NCBI RefSeq assembly: GCF_023373525.1
Contig: NZ_CP097218.1
Location: 868,001-932,000, forward strand
Direction: 5' to 3'
Origin: Brachybacterium kimchii
Lineage (GTDB): Bacteria > Actinomycetota > Actinomycetes > Actinomycetales > Dermabacteraceae
DNA length: 64,000 bases
Position 1 is the first letter of the stretch, and each line of letters begins with the position of its first letter. This document shows, piece after piece, positions 49,114-57,757 of this stretch. The position numbers and the translations under genes are program-made. The notes below the pieces were generated by a model. It was not told the DNA's origin, did not search any database, and was given only the letters and a program-made list of their open reading frames with translations.

Positions 49114-51657
49114 TCACGCCTCCTCACCGGGCGGGTAGACCACGGACCGGAATCCGTCACGGTCGTCCTCAAACGGGTGCACCCTCGCGGTGAACACGTT
49201 CTGCCGCTGCTGCCTAACCGACGTGCGCACCATGACCATGTACTGCGGCAGATCCATCACCTCCTTGGTGTGCACCACCTCGAACCCCTCCGTCGCCCCG
49301 CCCGTGAAGTCGCGGACGATCTCAGCGGCCACGTCCGAGTTCTCCTGCGCGTACGAGATCACCGTGGACAGCGAGAACATCGTGCGGCGCACATCGTCGG
49401 GAAGCTGCTCAGGTTCCTGCGTCGCGTAGATCGGGATGACGCCGAAGTTGCGTCCCTGCATGCGCGACCACTTGATGACGTCCGGCGAGTTCTTGGCGAC
49501 GCGCGCGAGCTCGTCAGAGATGATCGCGACGTACTTGCCGTCGTCCTCCCATCCCGCACACACCGACTCGATGGCCTCCTTCAGCGAGTACAGGAGCATC
49601 CCGCTCAGCGCGTCTCCCACCGCCTGCGGCAGCCGGAGGTTGTCGGCGCTCGCACCGGTCGCCGTCGACGTGGATCCGGAGTTGATGACGACCCGCAGGT
49701 ACCGGCGCAAGATCTCCTCGAAGGAGACGACGCGGCCGTCGGTGCGCCACCAATGAGGCGCGAGCATGAGCACCTCGACCTTGGACGACGGCGCCTTCTG
49801 CAAGGCGGCGCGACTGGCCGCCTTCACCGACTCGCCGTACAGCTCGGTCAGCCCGCTGGCCGCGATCTGCAGACGCTCGACGTCACCGTCGATGGTCCCC
49901 TTCTTCACGTCGACCAGGCGACGGCGGATCCTCTCGGCCAGGTGTGCACCGAACGCATCCCCGTAGCCGCCCAACAGGGCGTGCGCGATCGACACCGGCG
50001 TCGCGACCGGTGCCGGCGACGGTGCGTCCCGGCTGGTCTCGGTCGCCTCGGTGAGCACATCCACGGGTGCGCCGAGCGCTGCGGTGAACACGCCGCGCAG
50101 CGTCTTGGCGGAGGCGGCGCCGATCGAGTCGTCGCCCCAGTGGTAGATCATCTTCTCCACGAACTTCGCGGCGCAGTCCTTGACGTCGCTTCCCCCGGCG
50201 AACATGTCGATCCTCGCGCCCTCCGGGTCGGCCAGATCGAACACGTGGACCTTCTTCTTGCCGAGTGCCTTCGCCCAGCGCTGGTACTCCGCGGCGTCCT
50301 TGCCCGTCTTCGACTCGAACGCGACGATGGCGCCCTTGGACCCGAGCACCGAACGCGACTGCTCGGGGGACTCCGCGTCCTCGCGCGGCAGCGGCTGCTG
50401 GTCGGCCAGCAAGAACGCGAACAGGGCACGCAGCAGATAGGACTTGCCCGATCCGGGCTTGCCGAACACGGCGATACCGGCCCACAGGTCTCGTGCGCTC
50501 AGGCGCACCATGCGGGAGACCGCGTCCAGTCCGATCACCGGTCCGATGCGCTGCAGCAGTGCCGGCGGGGCGCCACGGTCCCCGGTCTCCGAGGTGCCCG
50601 ACGTCGAACCCGCGGCGGGCGCGAGCGCACCCACCGGAAGCAGGGCGCCGAGCTTGAACGAGCCCCGGTCCAGCGGATAGTCACCCGGGCCCTTCGGCTT
50701 CCCCTTCGAACCGCCGCCCTGGAAGTCGTCGGCCGACTCCGCGCGCCCCTGATCGTTGCCCTGCGTCGGCGGCCTCGTGCGCAACGCCCACCGGATCCGG
50801 GGGAGCGGGAAGTCGCCGCGGCGGAACCGCCTCTCGTACCGCACACCCCAGGCGACATACCCCGCCAGCGCGAGCAGAGGAATGAGCGTCGCGAGCATGA
50901 GCACCATCGACACCGCGGCAACGGCGCCCGGTGGGATCACCGCCGCGACCGCCGCCGCAGCGACCCGCACGGCGACGCCCGCAGCGAGCACCACCAGGGC
51001 GATACCAGCCAGTGCCGCAACCACCCAACGACGAGGGAAGCGGACGGCGCGCGTCTCCAGATCGAATCCGTGCATGTCGCCGGCGACCTGACGCATCAGC
51101 GACTCAGTTCCCTCGCGTGAGGACGACGCCGCAGCCACGTGCGCGATGACACCGTTGGGCTCGAGCGAATGATGAGTGCCGCCAACGATGCGCCCCTTGA
51201 TCCACGTGTCCCACTTCCGGTCCTCGTGCAGCAGCTTGCTCCGATGCGGTGCGCGCATCGTGATCGCCACCCACGACCCCACCGACATGTCAGCCAGCGA
51301 CGCCGCCATCGAGAACGGATCCTTCCCCGACTGCGTCGTCGACGAGCGCGTCCCGCCGGGCCGGTAGAACATGTGGCCGACCTCCCGGGCCGCATCCAGT
51401 CGCGGCAGCCCATCGACGTAGGCCAGCTTCCCGGTGACCGCCTTCGCCGCCGACAACGCAGCCTTGTTCATCTCCTCAGTGTCCGGCGTGACGAGGTAGT
51501 TCTCCAGGCCGTCGTCCGTCATCACCGCGAGGAACGTGACAGGCGTGCGAGGACTCAGCGCCGACGCGAACGCACGCATCCGCGTGGCGACCATCTCCGG
51601 GTTGTTCTGACCGCCCGACGCGCGCGTCACTCGGCGGACCACGATGTTGCGACTCAT
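49114..51657 (-). CDS. TraD/VirD4-like coupling ATPase
   Basis: 847 aa from ATG 51657 (GGGGAGGGT upstream). Type IV coupling proteins link the DNA substrate to the mating channel. Two N-terminal transmembrane helices (WVVAALAGIALVVLAAGVAV; VSMVLMLATLIPLLALAGYV) at ~212-275, then GKPGSGKS (~400), and an ISDELARVAKNSPD helicase/TraD motif (~710). Unlike FtsK proteins it has the TraD-type order. Its leader is the 23-bp element shared with 31092, and the noncoding 51.7-52.6 kb region lies upstream. Confidence 0.85.
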   Translation of the reverse strand: MSRNIVVRRVTRASGGQNNPEMVATRMRAFASALSPRTPVTFLAVMTDDGLENYLVTPDTEEMNKAALSAAKAVTGKLAYVDGLPRLDAAREVGHMFYRPGGTRSSTTQSGKDPFSMAASLADMSVGSWVAITMRAPHRSKLLHEDRKWDTWIKGRIVGGTHHSLEPNGVIAHVAAASSSREGTESLMRQVAGDMHGFDLETRAVRFPRRWVVAALAGIALVVLAAGVAVRVAAAAVAAVIPPGAVAAVSMVLMLATLIPLLALAGYVAWGVRYERRFRRGDFPLPRIRWALRTRPPTQGNDQGRAESADDFQGGGSKGKPKGPGDYPLDRGSFKLGALLPVGALAPAAGSTSGTSETGDRGAPPALLQRIGPVIGLDAVSRMVRLSARDLWAGIAVFGKPGSGKSYLLRALFAFLLADQQPLPREDAESPEQSRSVLGSKGAIVAFESKTGKDAAEYQRWAKALGKKKVHVFDLADPEGARIDMFAGGSDVKDCAAKFVEKMIYHWGDDSIGAASAKTLRGVFTAALGAPVDVLTEATETSRDAPSPAPVATPVSIAHALLGGYGDAFGAHLAERIRRRLVDVKKGTIDGDVERLQIAASGLTELYGESVKAASRAALQKAPSSKVEVLMLAPHWWRTDGRVVSFEEILRRYLRVVINSGSTSTATGASADNLRLPQAVGDALSGMLLYSLKEAIESVCAGWEDDGKYVAIISDELARVAKNSPDVIKWSRMQGRNFGVIPIYATQEPEQLPDDVRRTMFSLSTVISYAQENSDVAAEIVRDFTGGATEGFEVVHTKEVMDLPQYMVMVRTSVRQQRQNVFTARVHPFEDDRDGFRSVVYPPGEEA

Positions 51658-51680
51658 ACCCTCCCCATATGCGAAGGAGC
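51658..51680 (-). repeat. 23-bp element shared with 31092-31114
   Basis: Directly abuts the ATG of the coupling-protein gene and includes its ribosome-binding site. Identical copy upstream of the 30155/FtsK operon. Confidence 0.8.
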
Positions 51681-52153
51681 GCCCCACCACGGGCCCTCAA
51701 ATCAAGTCTGGCTCTCTCACCAGCAACAACACCTTCCGGACGAGGCCTGACCTCGACAATCCGCCCGCCAGCACCGCCGCCGGTCCCCGCCCTGAACGCG
51801 CTGTGTCCACGATGCGGCTTCGCCGCGGAAATCGTGGTGCGTCCAGTCGTATGACCTCGTCCTCGTATCGACCCCTGTGCTTGATGGCTTCGCCGCTTCG
51901 GTGGTCGATCCTGCGTTCCCTCGTGAGGTCATCCGATCCGGCGGGGACGCTCGTGCGGAGCACTCGCCAGTACGCTTCGCGTACCGCTGCGCGGACGTCA
52001 CGCTCCCGCTGCGCGGGATCGTTCCGCCGCTACGCGTGGCGTCCCGCAGGGCGGAACGCATGCGCTGCGCGCAACGGCAACGCCGAGACGACGCATCGAT
52101 GGACGATCCGTCGCCACGAACCCGGCCCCGCAGGGGCTTATCGCACTCCATGA

Positions 52154-52181
52154 AGTGGGCGGGAAGAACCTCTCACGGGAC
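52154..52181 (-). promoter_or_regulatory. GTCCCG-N14-CGCCCACT promoter into the noncoding region
   Basis: Perfect match, pointing left through the hairpin array towards the coupling-protein gene (500-base leader). An ATG only 2 bases after the box opens a frame that does not look coding. Confidence 0.65.
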
Positions 52182-52720
52182 GTTCACGCATCGACGACGC
52201 CGCGACCAGCCGCAACGCGTCCCCACCAGTGCATGCACCCCGCCGGGAACACCACGAACAGTGGCATTAGCGTCACGAGGATCCCCCGTACGCATCAGCC
52301 CACCGACACGAACCAGCACACACGAGCACAAGTCGGATTTGCGCTGCGCGCAGCGCCCCGAATCCACCATGCTCACGTACCGAGAAGGACGCACCGACAC
52401 CGCGAAGGTTGCGTCACGACCCCACACCAGCACCACGTCACGCACACCGCACCGAACACGCCACGCTCTCCGCAACGAACCACGAGGGGCGAAGCCCCCA
52501 GGGAGCGAACCGACCGATCCGGACAGGGAGCACCGAGGAGGACGAGCGCCAGCGAGGACGACGACGGGGCGAGTCGGCCGGTGAGGGAGAGTGAGCGACC
52601 TCTTGTTATCGCTCTCGGCGCGGTTCGATCGGCTCGCGGCGTCGGGGCTGTCGCCCACGCCCGGTCGCCTCGCGGTGGCTCGGCGGTTCGGTTCGGCGCC
52701 TGTCGTCGGATGGTGAGGGT

Positions 52721-52748
52721 GTCCTGCGGGCTCGGCGGTCCGCCCACT
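52721..52748 (+). promoter_or_regulatory. GTCCTG-N14-CGCCCACT promoter
   Basis: One mismatch, 55 bases upstream of ATG 52804. Confidence 0.7.
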
Positions 52749-52803
52749 TCTCTGGAGCGCCCGGTATGCCGGCGCGTGGAGCCCGCTCGAGAGGAGACCC
52801 GCC

Positions 52804-53202
52804 ATGTTCGGACGGTTCGTTGACGCATTGAAGATGTCGATCGATGAGGTGGGCGCGAGTCTCTCCCACGTCCCCGGCGACTTCTTGGTGGTCGGCTGCG
52901 CGCTGTCGATCCTTCTCGGGCTGGGCGGTGCGCTCTTCGTGCAGGTGAAGAACCGCGTGTACTCGGTTCCCGGGACGCGCATCCCCGCCCTGTCGGTAGT
53001 GGCCGTGTACGGGGCGATTGCGCTCCTACTGCTCGGGACGTTGACGTCCCACAGTCAGGTCACGGGGAGCGATCTGGGGCGCGGCGCCGTCGTGCTCGTC
53101 TGTGGTCTGGTCCTGCTCTGCGGATGGTCCGTGTGGGCGAACGCGAGGATGCGCCGGATCGAGAACGCAGCGGACGCATCGAGGCGCGAGGGCGAGCTCT
53201 AA
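52804..53202 (+). CDS. Unknown 132-aa membrane protein
   Basis: ATG at 52804 after GAGAGGAGACCCGCC. Three predicted transmembrane segments (DFLVVGCALSILLGLGGALF; IPALSVVAVYGAIALLLLG; AVVLVCGLVLLCGWSVW) and a charged C-terminus. Own promoter; divergent from the coupling region. Unknown family. Confidence 0.75.
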   Translation: MFGRFVDALKMSIDEVGASLSHVPGDFLVVGCALSILLGLGGALFVQVKNRVYSVPGTRIPALSVVAVYGAIALLLLGTLTSHSQVTGSDLGRGAVVLVCGLVLLCGWSVWANARMRRIENAADASRREGEL

Positions 53203-53963
53203 ACGGTCTCCGGCTCCCAGATGTTCTTGGCCGCGTCCAGTGCGTAGTGGAACGCAGAGAGCACGTCGCCGAGGTCGGTGACGAAGTCCCCGTGGGAGAG
53301 GGACTGCCACGCGAACCCGTGCGCGGATCCACTGGCGGTGTGCCAGATCCACGTGAGGTGATCGCGCAGCACGCCCGGTTCAATCCTCGCATCGGCGGCC
53401 GTGACTTCGCGTCCGATCAGGTCCGCGGCGATGCGGATCAATGACCTGTCGCCCGGGAGGCCGGCCGTGTTGACGGTTTTGATCTTCCGGCGGAGCTCGT
53501 CGACCTCGTCGGTGTCCCAGCGCAGGCCCGGCAGATGTTCGATGCGGTCGATGTCTGTGAGGGCGCGGTCGAGGCTGCGGGCTTCCATACCGAGGATGTG
53601 CTCGGCGTGCTCGCGTCGGTCGTCGGACTGCGTGGGCAGGGAGATGTACCCGAGTCGTCCTGCGGCCATGAGGATCGTGCGGAGTTCTGCGCGGAACGGC
53701 GCCGGCGCGAACAGGTCCGATTGGATCGCGAGGCGCAGATGCGATGCGGACTCGAGCGCCGCGATCACGGCGTCGCGCAGTGAGTCCTCGAGGGACACCG
53801 GGGCGTCGGGGAAGCTGCTGTCGATCGCCGCGATCTCACTGGACGTGGCAGGGGGCTGACGGATCCATGCGTGGGTCGCAGGCAGCTCGAGGTGTTCGAT
53901 GATCGACATCGATCGTTCGAGATGCGCGGGAGCGTCCGGCGAGTCGACGCTGAAGATGTACAT
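53199..53963 (-). CDS. Unknown 254-aa protein
   Basis: Soluble and Leu-rich, with IDRIEHLPGLRWDTDEVDEL and HLTWIWHTASGSAHGFAWQS. The latter (W..H..SG..H) resembles surface motifs of HEPN-like helical proteins, but no catalytic R-x4-6-H is clear. Converges with the 52804 gene, overlapping by 4 bases. Start ATG 53963; no good ribosome-binding site seen. Confidence 0.65.
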   Translation of the reverse strand: MYIFSVDSPDAPAHLERSMSIIEHLELPATHAWIRQPPATSSEIAAIDSSFPDAPVSLEDSLRDAVIAALESASHLRLAIQSDLFAPAPFRAELRTILMAAGRLGYISLPTQSDDRREHAEHILGMEARSLDRALTDIDRIEHLPGLRWDTDEVDELRRKIKTVNTAGLPGDRSLIRIAADLIGREVTAADARIEPGVLRDHLTWIWHTASGSAHGFAWQSLSHGDFVTDLGDVLSAFHYALDAAKNIWEPETV

Positions 53964-54021
53964 GGCTCAAGAGTAGGGAGCCGATACGAGCAGAGTCCGG
54001 GGCGTGATGCTGCGGGGGAGT

Positions 54022-55395
54022 TCATCGCCAGGTGTCGCCGATGAGGTCGAGCATGTTCGCGTCTCGGATCGCTCGGCGCTCCTGGTTGGTCCCCGCCTGG
54101 CTGGTGGTCATTCCGGTGGCGCGCGCATGCCTCGCCGCGTCCAGCCTGTCGCCGTTCGCTGAGGGGTCGGTGAAGAACCGGCCGTCGGCGAGGTAGAGCT
54201 TGGCCATGTCGCTGCTGACTTCGAGCCTTCGGGCGATCTCCGCGCGCGTAAGTCCTTCGCTCTGGAGCTTCACGGCCTGCTGGCACAGCTCCAGGCGATC
54301 GCGCATCTTGCGTCGGGAGTAGTCGTTGACGCCGGCGTCGGAGGGGAGGTCGACCCCTGCATCCTGGGCCGCGATCGTGATCGTTCGCGCGGACACTCCC
54401 AGCGTTTCGGAGATCTCGTGCCGGGACTGCCCATCCTCGAGCAGCGAGACGATCTCGGCACGGATGCGACGCTGCTCGGGGTCGATGCGAGGAGCGCGGG
54501 TGTCGACGCCGGCCTTCTGCAGCGCCCGGGAAACGACGGCGGGAGAGACTCCTTGGCGTCGAGCGATGTCGACTTGCTTCCAGCCGTCGTGGAAGTCCGC
54601 GACGATGGTCTCGTTCCTCTTCCGGATCCGGGCGTCCTCGGCTCTTTGGCGCTCGTAGCGCTTCTCGGCGAGATAGCGCTCGACTCCTCGGGGCACGGCG
54701 CCGAGGCGAACCGTCGATGGGAGTCCGGCTTCTGGCGCGCGGTGCCGGAGTGCGATGAGGTGGGGGAGCGTGTCGTTGGTGAGGTGGAAGCCGTCGCGGG
54801 CGATCTGCTCGCGGACCGATTCATCGAGGGATTCCCAGAGGGGATCGAGGAGGCGCACGTACTCCTCGTCCGAGGGCAGCAGCTTGTTGAGCTCGGGGAA
54901 GGTGGGCAGCGCGGCGAAGGCACTCGCGATGAGCAGCTTGGATCGCCGGTCGTAGTCACTGCGGTACTGGAGGGGAACCAGCACTCGAGCTCCTGTGTTG
55001 TTGAGCGTCGCGATCATCGCATGCGCGTAGTACGCGTACCGGGCAGACGCATACCCCAGGCGTGAGCCGTTGAGGTCGATGGCCAGTGCGTGGTCGTCGT
55101 GTGCATTGAAGGGTTCGGGGACGAGTTCGCCCCAGGTCTCCACCCATGTGCCCGGGGGATGGAACCAGCACGATGGGTCGGCGTACAGGGCGCCACGCAC
55201 ACCGATCCACTTCAAGGGGACCTCTTCGAAGTCGCGGGAGTCATCGAGGGGGATCGCTCGTGCCGTCGTCCAGGTTGCCGTGCGGAGTTCTCGCTGCGGC
55301 CGTTCGTACTCGTGCGGGGGTCGACGATGGGTTCGTTCCCGCGCCTCGAGGAGTTCCCTTCGGGACACCACCCCGTGAAGGTCGATCTGCGTCAT
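54022..55395 (-). CDS. HIRAN-domain protein with three HTH motifs
   Basis: 457 aa from ATG 55395. Residues ~95-150 (FNAHDDHALAIDLNGSRLGY ASARYAYYAHAMI) fit the HIRAN domain, which recognises 3' ssDNA ends in repair proteins such as HLTF. The C-terminal half has three helix-turn-helix segments (WKQVDIARRQGVSPAVVSRA ~270, SRHEISETLGVSARTITIAA ~320, TRAEIARRLEVSSDMAKLYL ~385) with homeodomain-like or MerR-like phrasing. A DNA-binding regulator or a ssDNA sensor. It is the only clear multi-HTH DNA-binding protein in the window, so it is a candidate regulator of the element's promoters. Confidence 0.72.
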   Translation of the reverse strand: MTQIDLHGVVSRRELLEARERTHRRPPHEYERPQRELRTATWTTARAIPLDDSRDFEEVPLKWIGVRGALYADPSCWFHPPGTWVETWGELVPEPFNAHDDHALAIDLNGSRLGYASARYAYYAHAMIATLNNTGARVLVPLQYRSDYDRRSKLLIASAFAALPTFPELNKLLPSDEEYVRLLDPLWESLDESVREQIARDGFHLTNDTLPHLIALRHRAPEAGLPSTVRLGAVPRGVERYLAEKRYERQRAEDARIRKRNETIVADFHDGWKQVDIARRQGVSPAVVSRALQKAGVDTRAPRIDPEQRRIRAEIVSLLEDGQSRHEISETLGVSARTITIAAQDAGVDLPSDAGVNDYSRRKMRDRLELCQQAVKLQSEGLTRAEIARRLEVSSDMAKLYLADGRFFTDPSANGDRLDAARHARATGMTTSQAGTNQERRAIRDANMLDLIGDTWR

Positions 55396-55455
55396 TCCTG
55401 AAGATTAGCGAGGCTCGGCGAACGGCGGCCGTGGTCGTCGAAAGATGGCCTGGGG

Positions 55456-55890
55456 TCAGGCGCGGTCGCTGCGCTCGCGCATGTCGCGGGTGCGCTCCAG
55501 CTTGGCGATGGTGTCCTGCGCTCGTTCGTCGGGTGCGTCGATCGATGCGATCCCGTGGCGCGCGGCGTCTGCGCCCGTGGGCCAGAGGGGCACCGTGGTG
55601 GAGTACTCGGCGCAGGAAGGGTCGAGGCTCCCGTCGATGATGCCGATCCGCACGGCCAGGAGCTCGAGCGGGTCGCGGTGTCCGAGCCAGCCGGCGCAGA
55701 CGGTGCCGTCCTGCTGGTGGCAGGAGAACTCGCGTGCGGATGTCTGCTCGGGGATGTCGCCGTCGTAGGCGGGGAGTTTGTCGTATTCGCTGCGGTCCCA
55801 GACGCCGGAGGGCACGCCGCAGCGGTAGGGGCATGAGGCGCACGGGGTTTTCCGGGGTAGTTCGCCGCCGCTGTCGTTGGTGGTTCCCAT
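55456..55890 (-). CDS. DUF6283-family protein
   Basis: 144 aa, ATG 55890. Starts GGELPRKTPCASCPYRCGVP, then EYDKLPAYDGDIPEQ, SCHQQDGTVCAGWLGH. The C-x2-C-P-Y-R...C and C-H-Q...C-A-G-W pattern matches DUF6283, conserved in actinobacterial phages and plasmids, likely a zinc-binding structural protein. Promoter (GGCCTG variant) at 55946-55973. Confidence 0.8.
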   Translation of the reverse strand: MGTTNDSGGELPRKTPCASCPYRCGVPSGVWDRSEYDKLPAYDGDIPEQTSAREFSCHQQDGTVCAGWLGHRDPLELLAVRIGIIDGSLDPSCAEYSTTVPLWPTGADAARHGIASIDAPDERAQDTIAKLERTRDMRERSDRA

Positions 55891-55945
55891 CGCCGTGGTC
55901 CTTCCGCGCGTCCGGCCTCATTTTCGCAGAGCTGGTCGCTGCACC

Positions 55946-55973
55946 AGTGGGCGGGTGCTGCGCGTCGCAGGCC
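55946..55973 (-). promoter_or_regulatory. GGCCTG-N14-CGCCCACT promoter
   Basis: Two mismatches in the upstream half, exact spacing, 56 bases upstream of ATG 55890. Confidence 0.5.
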
Positions 55974-56037
55974 GTCCCGCGCCGGCACCCGAGAGCGTCG
56001 TGGGGTGTGGTCGGTGACGGCTTCGGGCCGGGGTGCT

Positions 56038-56065
56038 GTCCTGCCACGCGACGGGCGCGCCCACT
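56038..56065 (+). promoter_or_regulatory. GTCCTG-N14-CGCCCACT promoter
   Basis: One mismatch, 37 bases upstream of ATG 56102. Confidence 0.7.
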
Positions 56066-56101
56066 GTCGAGGTGACAGCACCAGTGTCGGGAGGTCCAGA
56101 G

Positions 56102-56353
56102 ATGACCACGCACCTGAAGATCACGACCGTCTACGCGGACGGGTACACCGAGATGCACGACCAGGACTGGCCGGGCTGGAATCTGGAGGCGGCCGCGTCC
56201 GTGATGCGCGCGCGGCGCTGCGTCGCTACGGGAGGCCTCAGATACGACCTGCCCCTGACGGACCGGCAGCTGGAGGTCGGCATCATCCGGCAGCACCACG
56301 AGTGGTCGAACGTGGCCGTGCCCTCCAGGGCGCTGCAGGATTCGTCGAGCTGA
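56102..56353 (+). CDS. Unknown 83-aa protein
   Basis: ATG 56102 (GGTCCAGAG upstream). Content: ITTVYADGYTEMHDQDWPGW, NLEAAASVMRARRCVATG, ending in an acidic-poor tail. No membrane segment, no family. Confidence 0.7.
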   Translation: MTTHLKITTVYADGYTEMHDQDWPGWNLEAAASVMRARRCVATGGLRYDLPLTDRQLEVGIIRQHHEWSNVAVPSRALQDSSS

Positions 56354-56441
56354 CGTCCCGGAGGGCGCAGCGCGAGCGTCCAGCTCGTCGTCGACCGCAG
56401 ATCCGGGAGCGCGCCCAGTCTCCCCGCGGTCGGCTGGGCGA

Positions 56442-56630
56442 TCAGATGGGCCAGCGCGCCCAGCTGATGACCTGTGCCCTGTCGGGGACCGGGCAAGCAG
56501 CCTGGGCTTCCTCCCAGGTCTCGCCTTCGCCGGAGACGGTCGCGGTGTCGAAGGCGCTGATGTCGCGGTCGCGGACGGGAACGTCGGTGAAGTCGACGTC
56601 GAGGGCGACGCGGGCGTAGGCGGTGATCAT
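56442..56630 (-). CDS. Unknown 62-aa protein
   Basis: ATG 56630. ITAYARVALDVDFTDVPVRD, then DTATVSGEGETWEEAQAACP. Resembles small phage proteins with a beta-hairpin body; function unknown. Confidence 0.6.
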   Translation of the reverse strand: MITAYARVALDVDFTDVPVRDRDISAFDTATVSGEGETWEEAQAACPVPDRAQVISWARWPI

Positions 56631-56685
56631 GATGCTTCCAGTATCGCGGCTGCCCCGGGCGCCGGGAGCAACGGGCGCGTGTGAC

Positions 56686-56713
56686 GTCCTCCGAGACGGA
56701 TGGGCCGCCCACT
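56686..56713 (+). promoter_or_regulatory. GTCCTC-N14-CGCCCACT promoter
   Basis: Two mismatches, 49 bases upstream of ATG 56762. Confidence 0.6.
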
Positions 56714-56761
56714 ATTCGGGCGACGCCGGAGGCTCCGGCGGTGACGAACATGGGGGTGCTC

Positions 56762-57121
56762 ATGGAACGCGGTACTGAACGCGGCCACGGCTTTGCGCGC
56801 GGCGGTCTGATTGCTCTGGTCGTCGTCGTGGTCTTGGGCGGGTTCGCCTTCACGACGTCCACGAAGGAAGAGGGCGTGAAGATCACGGTGACGGAGAAGG
56901 ATCGCGTCGTCACGCGCGAGAACTCCTACTACCTCGTGTGGTCGAAGGAGGGGGAGACGTTCAAGAACTCCGACTCCCTGTCGCAGGGGAAGTTCGCCTC
57001 CTCCGACCTGCAGGGCAGGCTCCATGAGGGGACGACCTACACGTGCACGGTGTCGGGGGTTCGGATTCCCGTCGTCTCGACGTACCGCAACATCCTCTCG
57101 TGCGAGACCGCGGGGAAGTAG
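56762..57121 (+). CDS. Membrane-anchored small protein upstream of the ART gene
   Basis: 119 aa from ATG 56762 (an upstream ATG at 56750 is also possible). One transmembrane helix (GGLIALVVVVVLGGFAF) then an exposed domain with ENSYYLVWSKEGETFKNSDS and CTVSGVRIPVVSTYRNILSC, in which two cysteines could be disulphide-bonded outside the cell. The stop overlaps the next gene. Confidence 0.72.
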   Translation: MERGTERGHGFARGGLIALVVVVVLGGFAFTTSTKEEGVKITVTEKDRVVTRENSYYLVWSKEGETFKNSDSLSQGKFASSDLQGRLHEGTTYTCTVSGVRIPVVSTYRNILSCETAGK

Positions 57122-57492
57122 TGCCCGCTGTGCCGGCGCCGGAACCCTCTGCGGGAGGCGGAACGATCAGGCGGGGCGCTACTCGTCTGGTCGAGGACCG
57201 GGACGGGTACGTCGTATCCGTCGTGGATCTCTACCACCGGACGAGCTCGGAGGCTGCCGCCGAGATCGCCCGCACTGGGCGCTTCATCAGTCTCTGCCAG
57301 GATCGCGAGCATGCCTTCTTCACGGACAATCCGGTGGGGGAGCGCAGCCGGCAGTACGGGCAGACTGTCATGCACGTGCTCGTGCCTGCATGGGCGGCAC
57401 TTCCCGATGAGGTCTTCGACGACGAGTCGTACTTCCGGGTTCGCCTCGAGCATCTCGCGGACTGCAGCGTCACGGTGGCTCCCCGACCCTGA
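57121..57492 (+). CDS. HYD1-like ADP-ribosyltransferase-fold protein
   Basis: 123 aa from GTG 57121 (stop-start overlap, GGGGAAG upstream). The motif VVDLYHRTSSEAAAEIARTG, RFISLCQDREHAFFTDNPVG matches the Tox-ART-HYD1 fold (L-Y-H-x-T...G-x-I...), with YGQTVMHVLVPAW and CSVTV later. ART enzymes modify proteins or nucleic acids. The Glu of the ExE pair is not obvious (EVFDDESYFRV), so catalysis is unproven. Upstream membrane protein suggests export or an immunity partner. Confidence 0.65.
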   Translation: MPAVPAPEPSAGGGTIRRGATRLVEDRDGYVVSVVDLYHRTSSEAAAEIARTGRFISLCQDREHAFFTDNPVGERSRQYGQTVMHVLVPAWAALPDEVFDDESYFRVRLEHLADCSVTVAPRP

Positions 57493-57532
57493 AGGACACT
57501 CCGCTGCGGCCAGACCGGTTGTCGGGTCGCGC

Positions 57533-57757
57533 TCAGAGGCTCCTGCCGCCGACACGCAGATGGTGCAGCACCTGTGCTGCGGCGAGGGAGAAGCTGCCGC
57601 CGAAGAGGAAGACGTAGCCCGCGGGCGTTTGGTGGGTGAGCACGTCGTACGCACCGAGGCCGAAGGCGATGATCCCGCCGACCGCCAGGACTGCGGTCAC
57701 GAGGGCTGCCGGGGAGAAGCCTCCAGCCGGCTTGTGCTCGGGTGTTGGGTGGCTCAT
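57533..57757 (-). CDS. Unknown 74-aa membrane protein
   Basis: ATG 57757. Two transmembrane segments (ALVTAVLAVGGIIAFGLGAY; GYVFLFGGSFSLAAAQVLHH). Overlaps by 4 bases the upstream gene on the same strand. Family unknown. Confidence 0.7.
   Translation of the reverse strand: MSHPTPEHKPAGGFSPAALVTAVLAVGGIIAFGLGAYDVLTHQTPAGYVFLFGGSFSLAAAQVLHHLRVGGRSL

Larger units (their letters stand above)
51681..52803. other. Hairpin-rich noncoding region, oriT/oriV candidate
   Basis: About 1.1 kb with no convincing gene. At least eight mini-hairpins with 3-base loops: 51814-51826 GCGGC-TTC-GCCGC (inside an outer CACGAT/ATCGTG stem), 51970-51984, 51984-51994, 52005-52017, 52061-52073, 52125-52137, 52486-52498 GGGGC-GAA-GCCCC, plus a perfect 16-bp palindrome at 52341-52356. 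It adjoins the coupling protein and contains two outward promoters (52154 minus, 52721 plus). Confidence 0.6.

Noticed and set aside
51717-52151. 144-codon minus-strand frame starting 2 bases after the box at 52154
   Set aside because: Arg/Ser/Ala-rich low-complexity product over the hairpin array, no ribosome-binding site; treated as noncoding.
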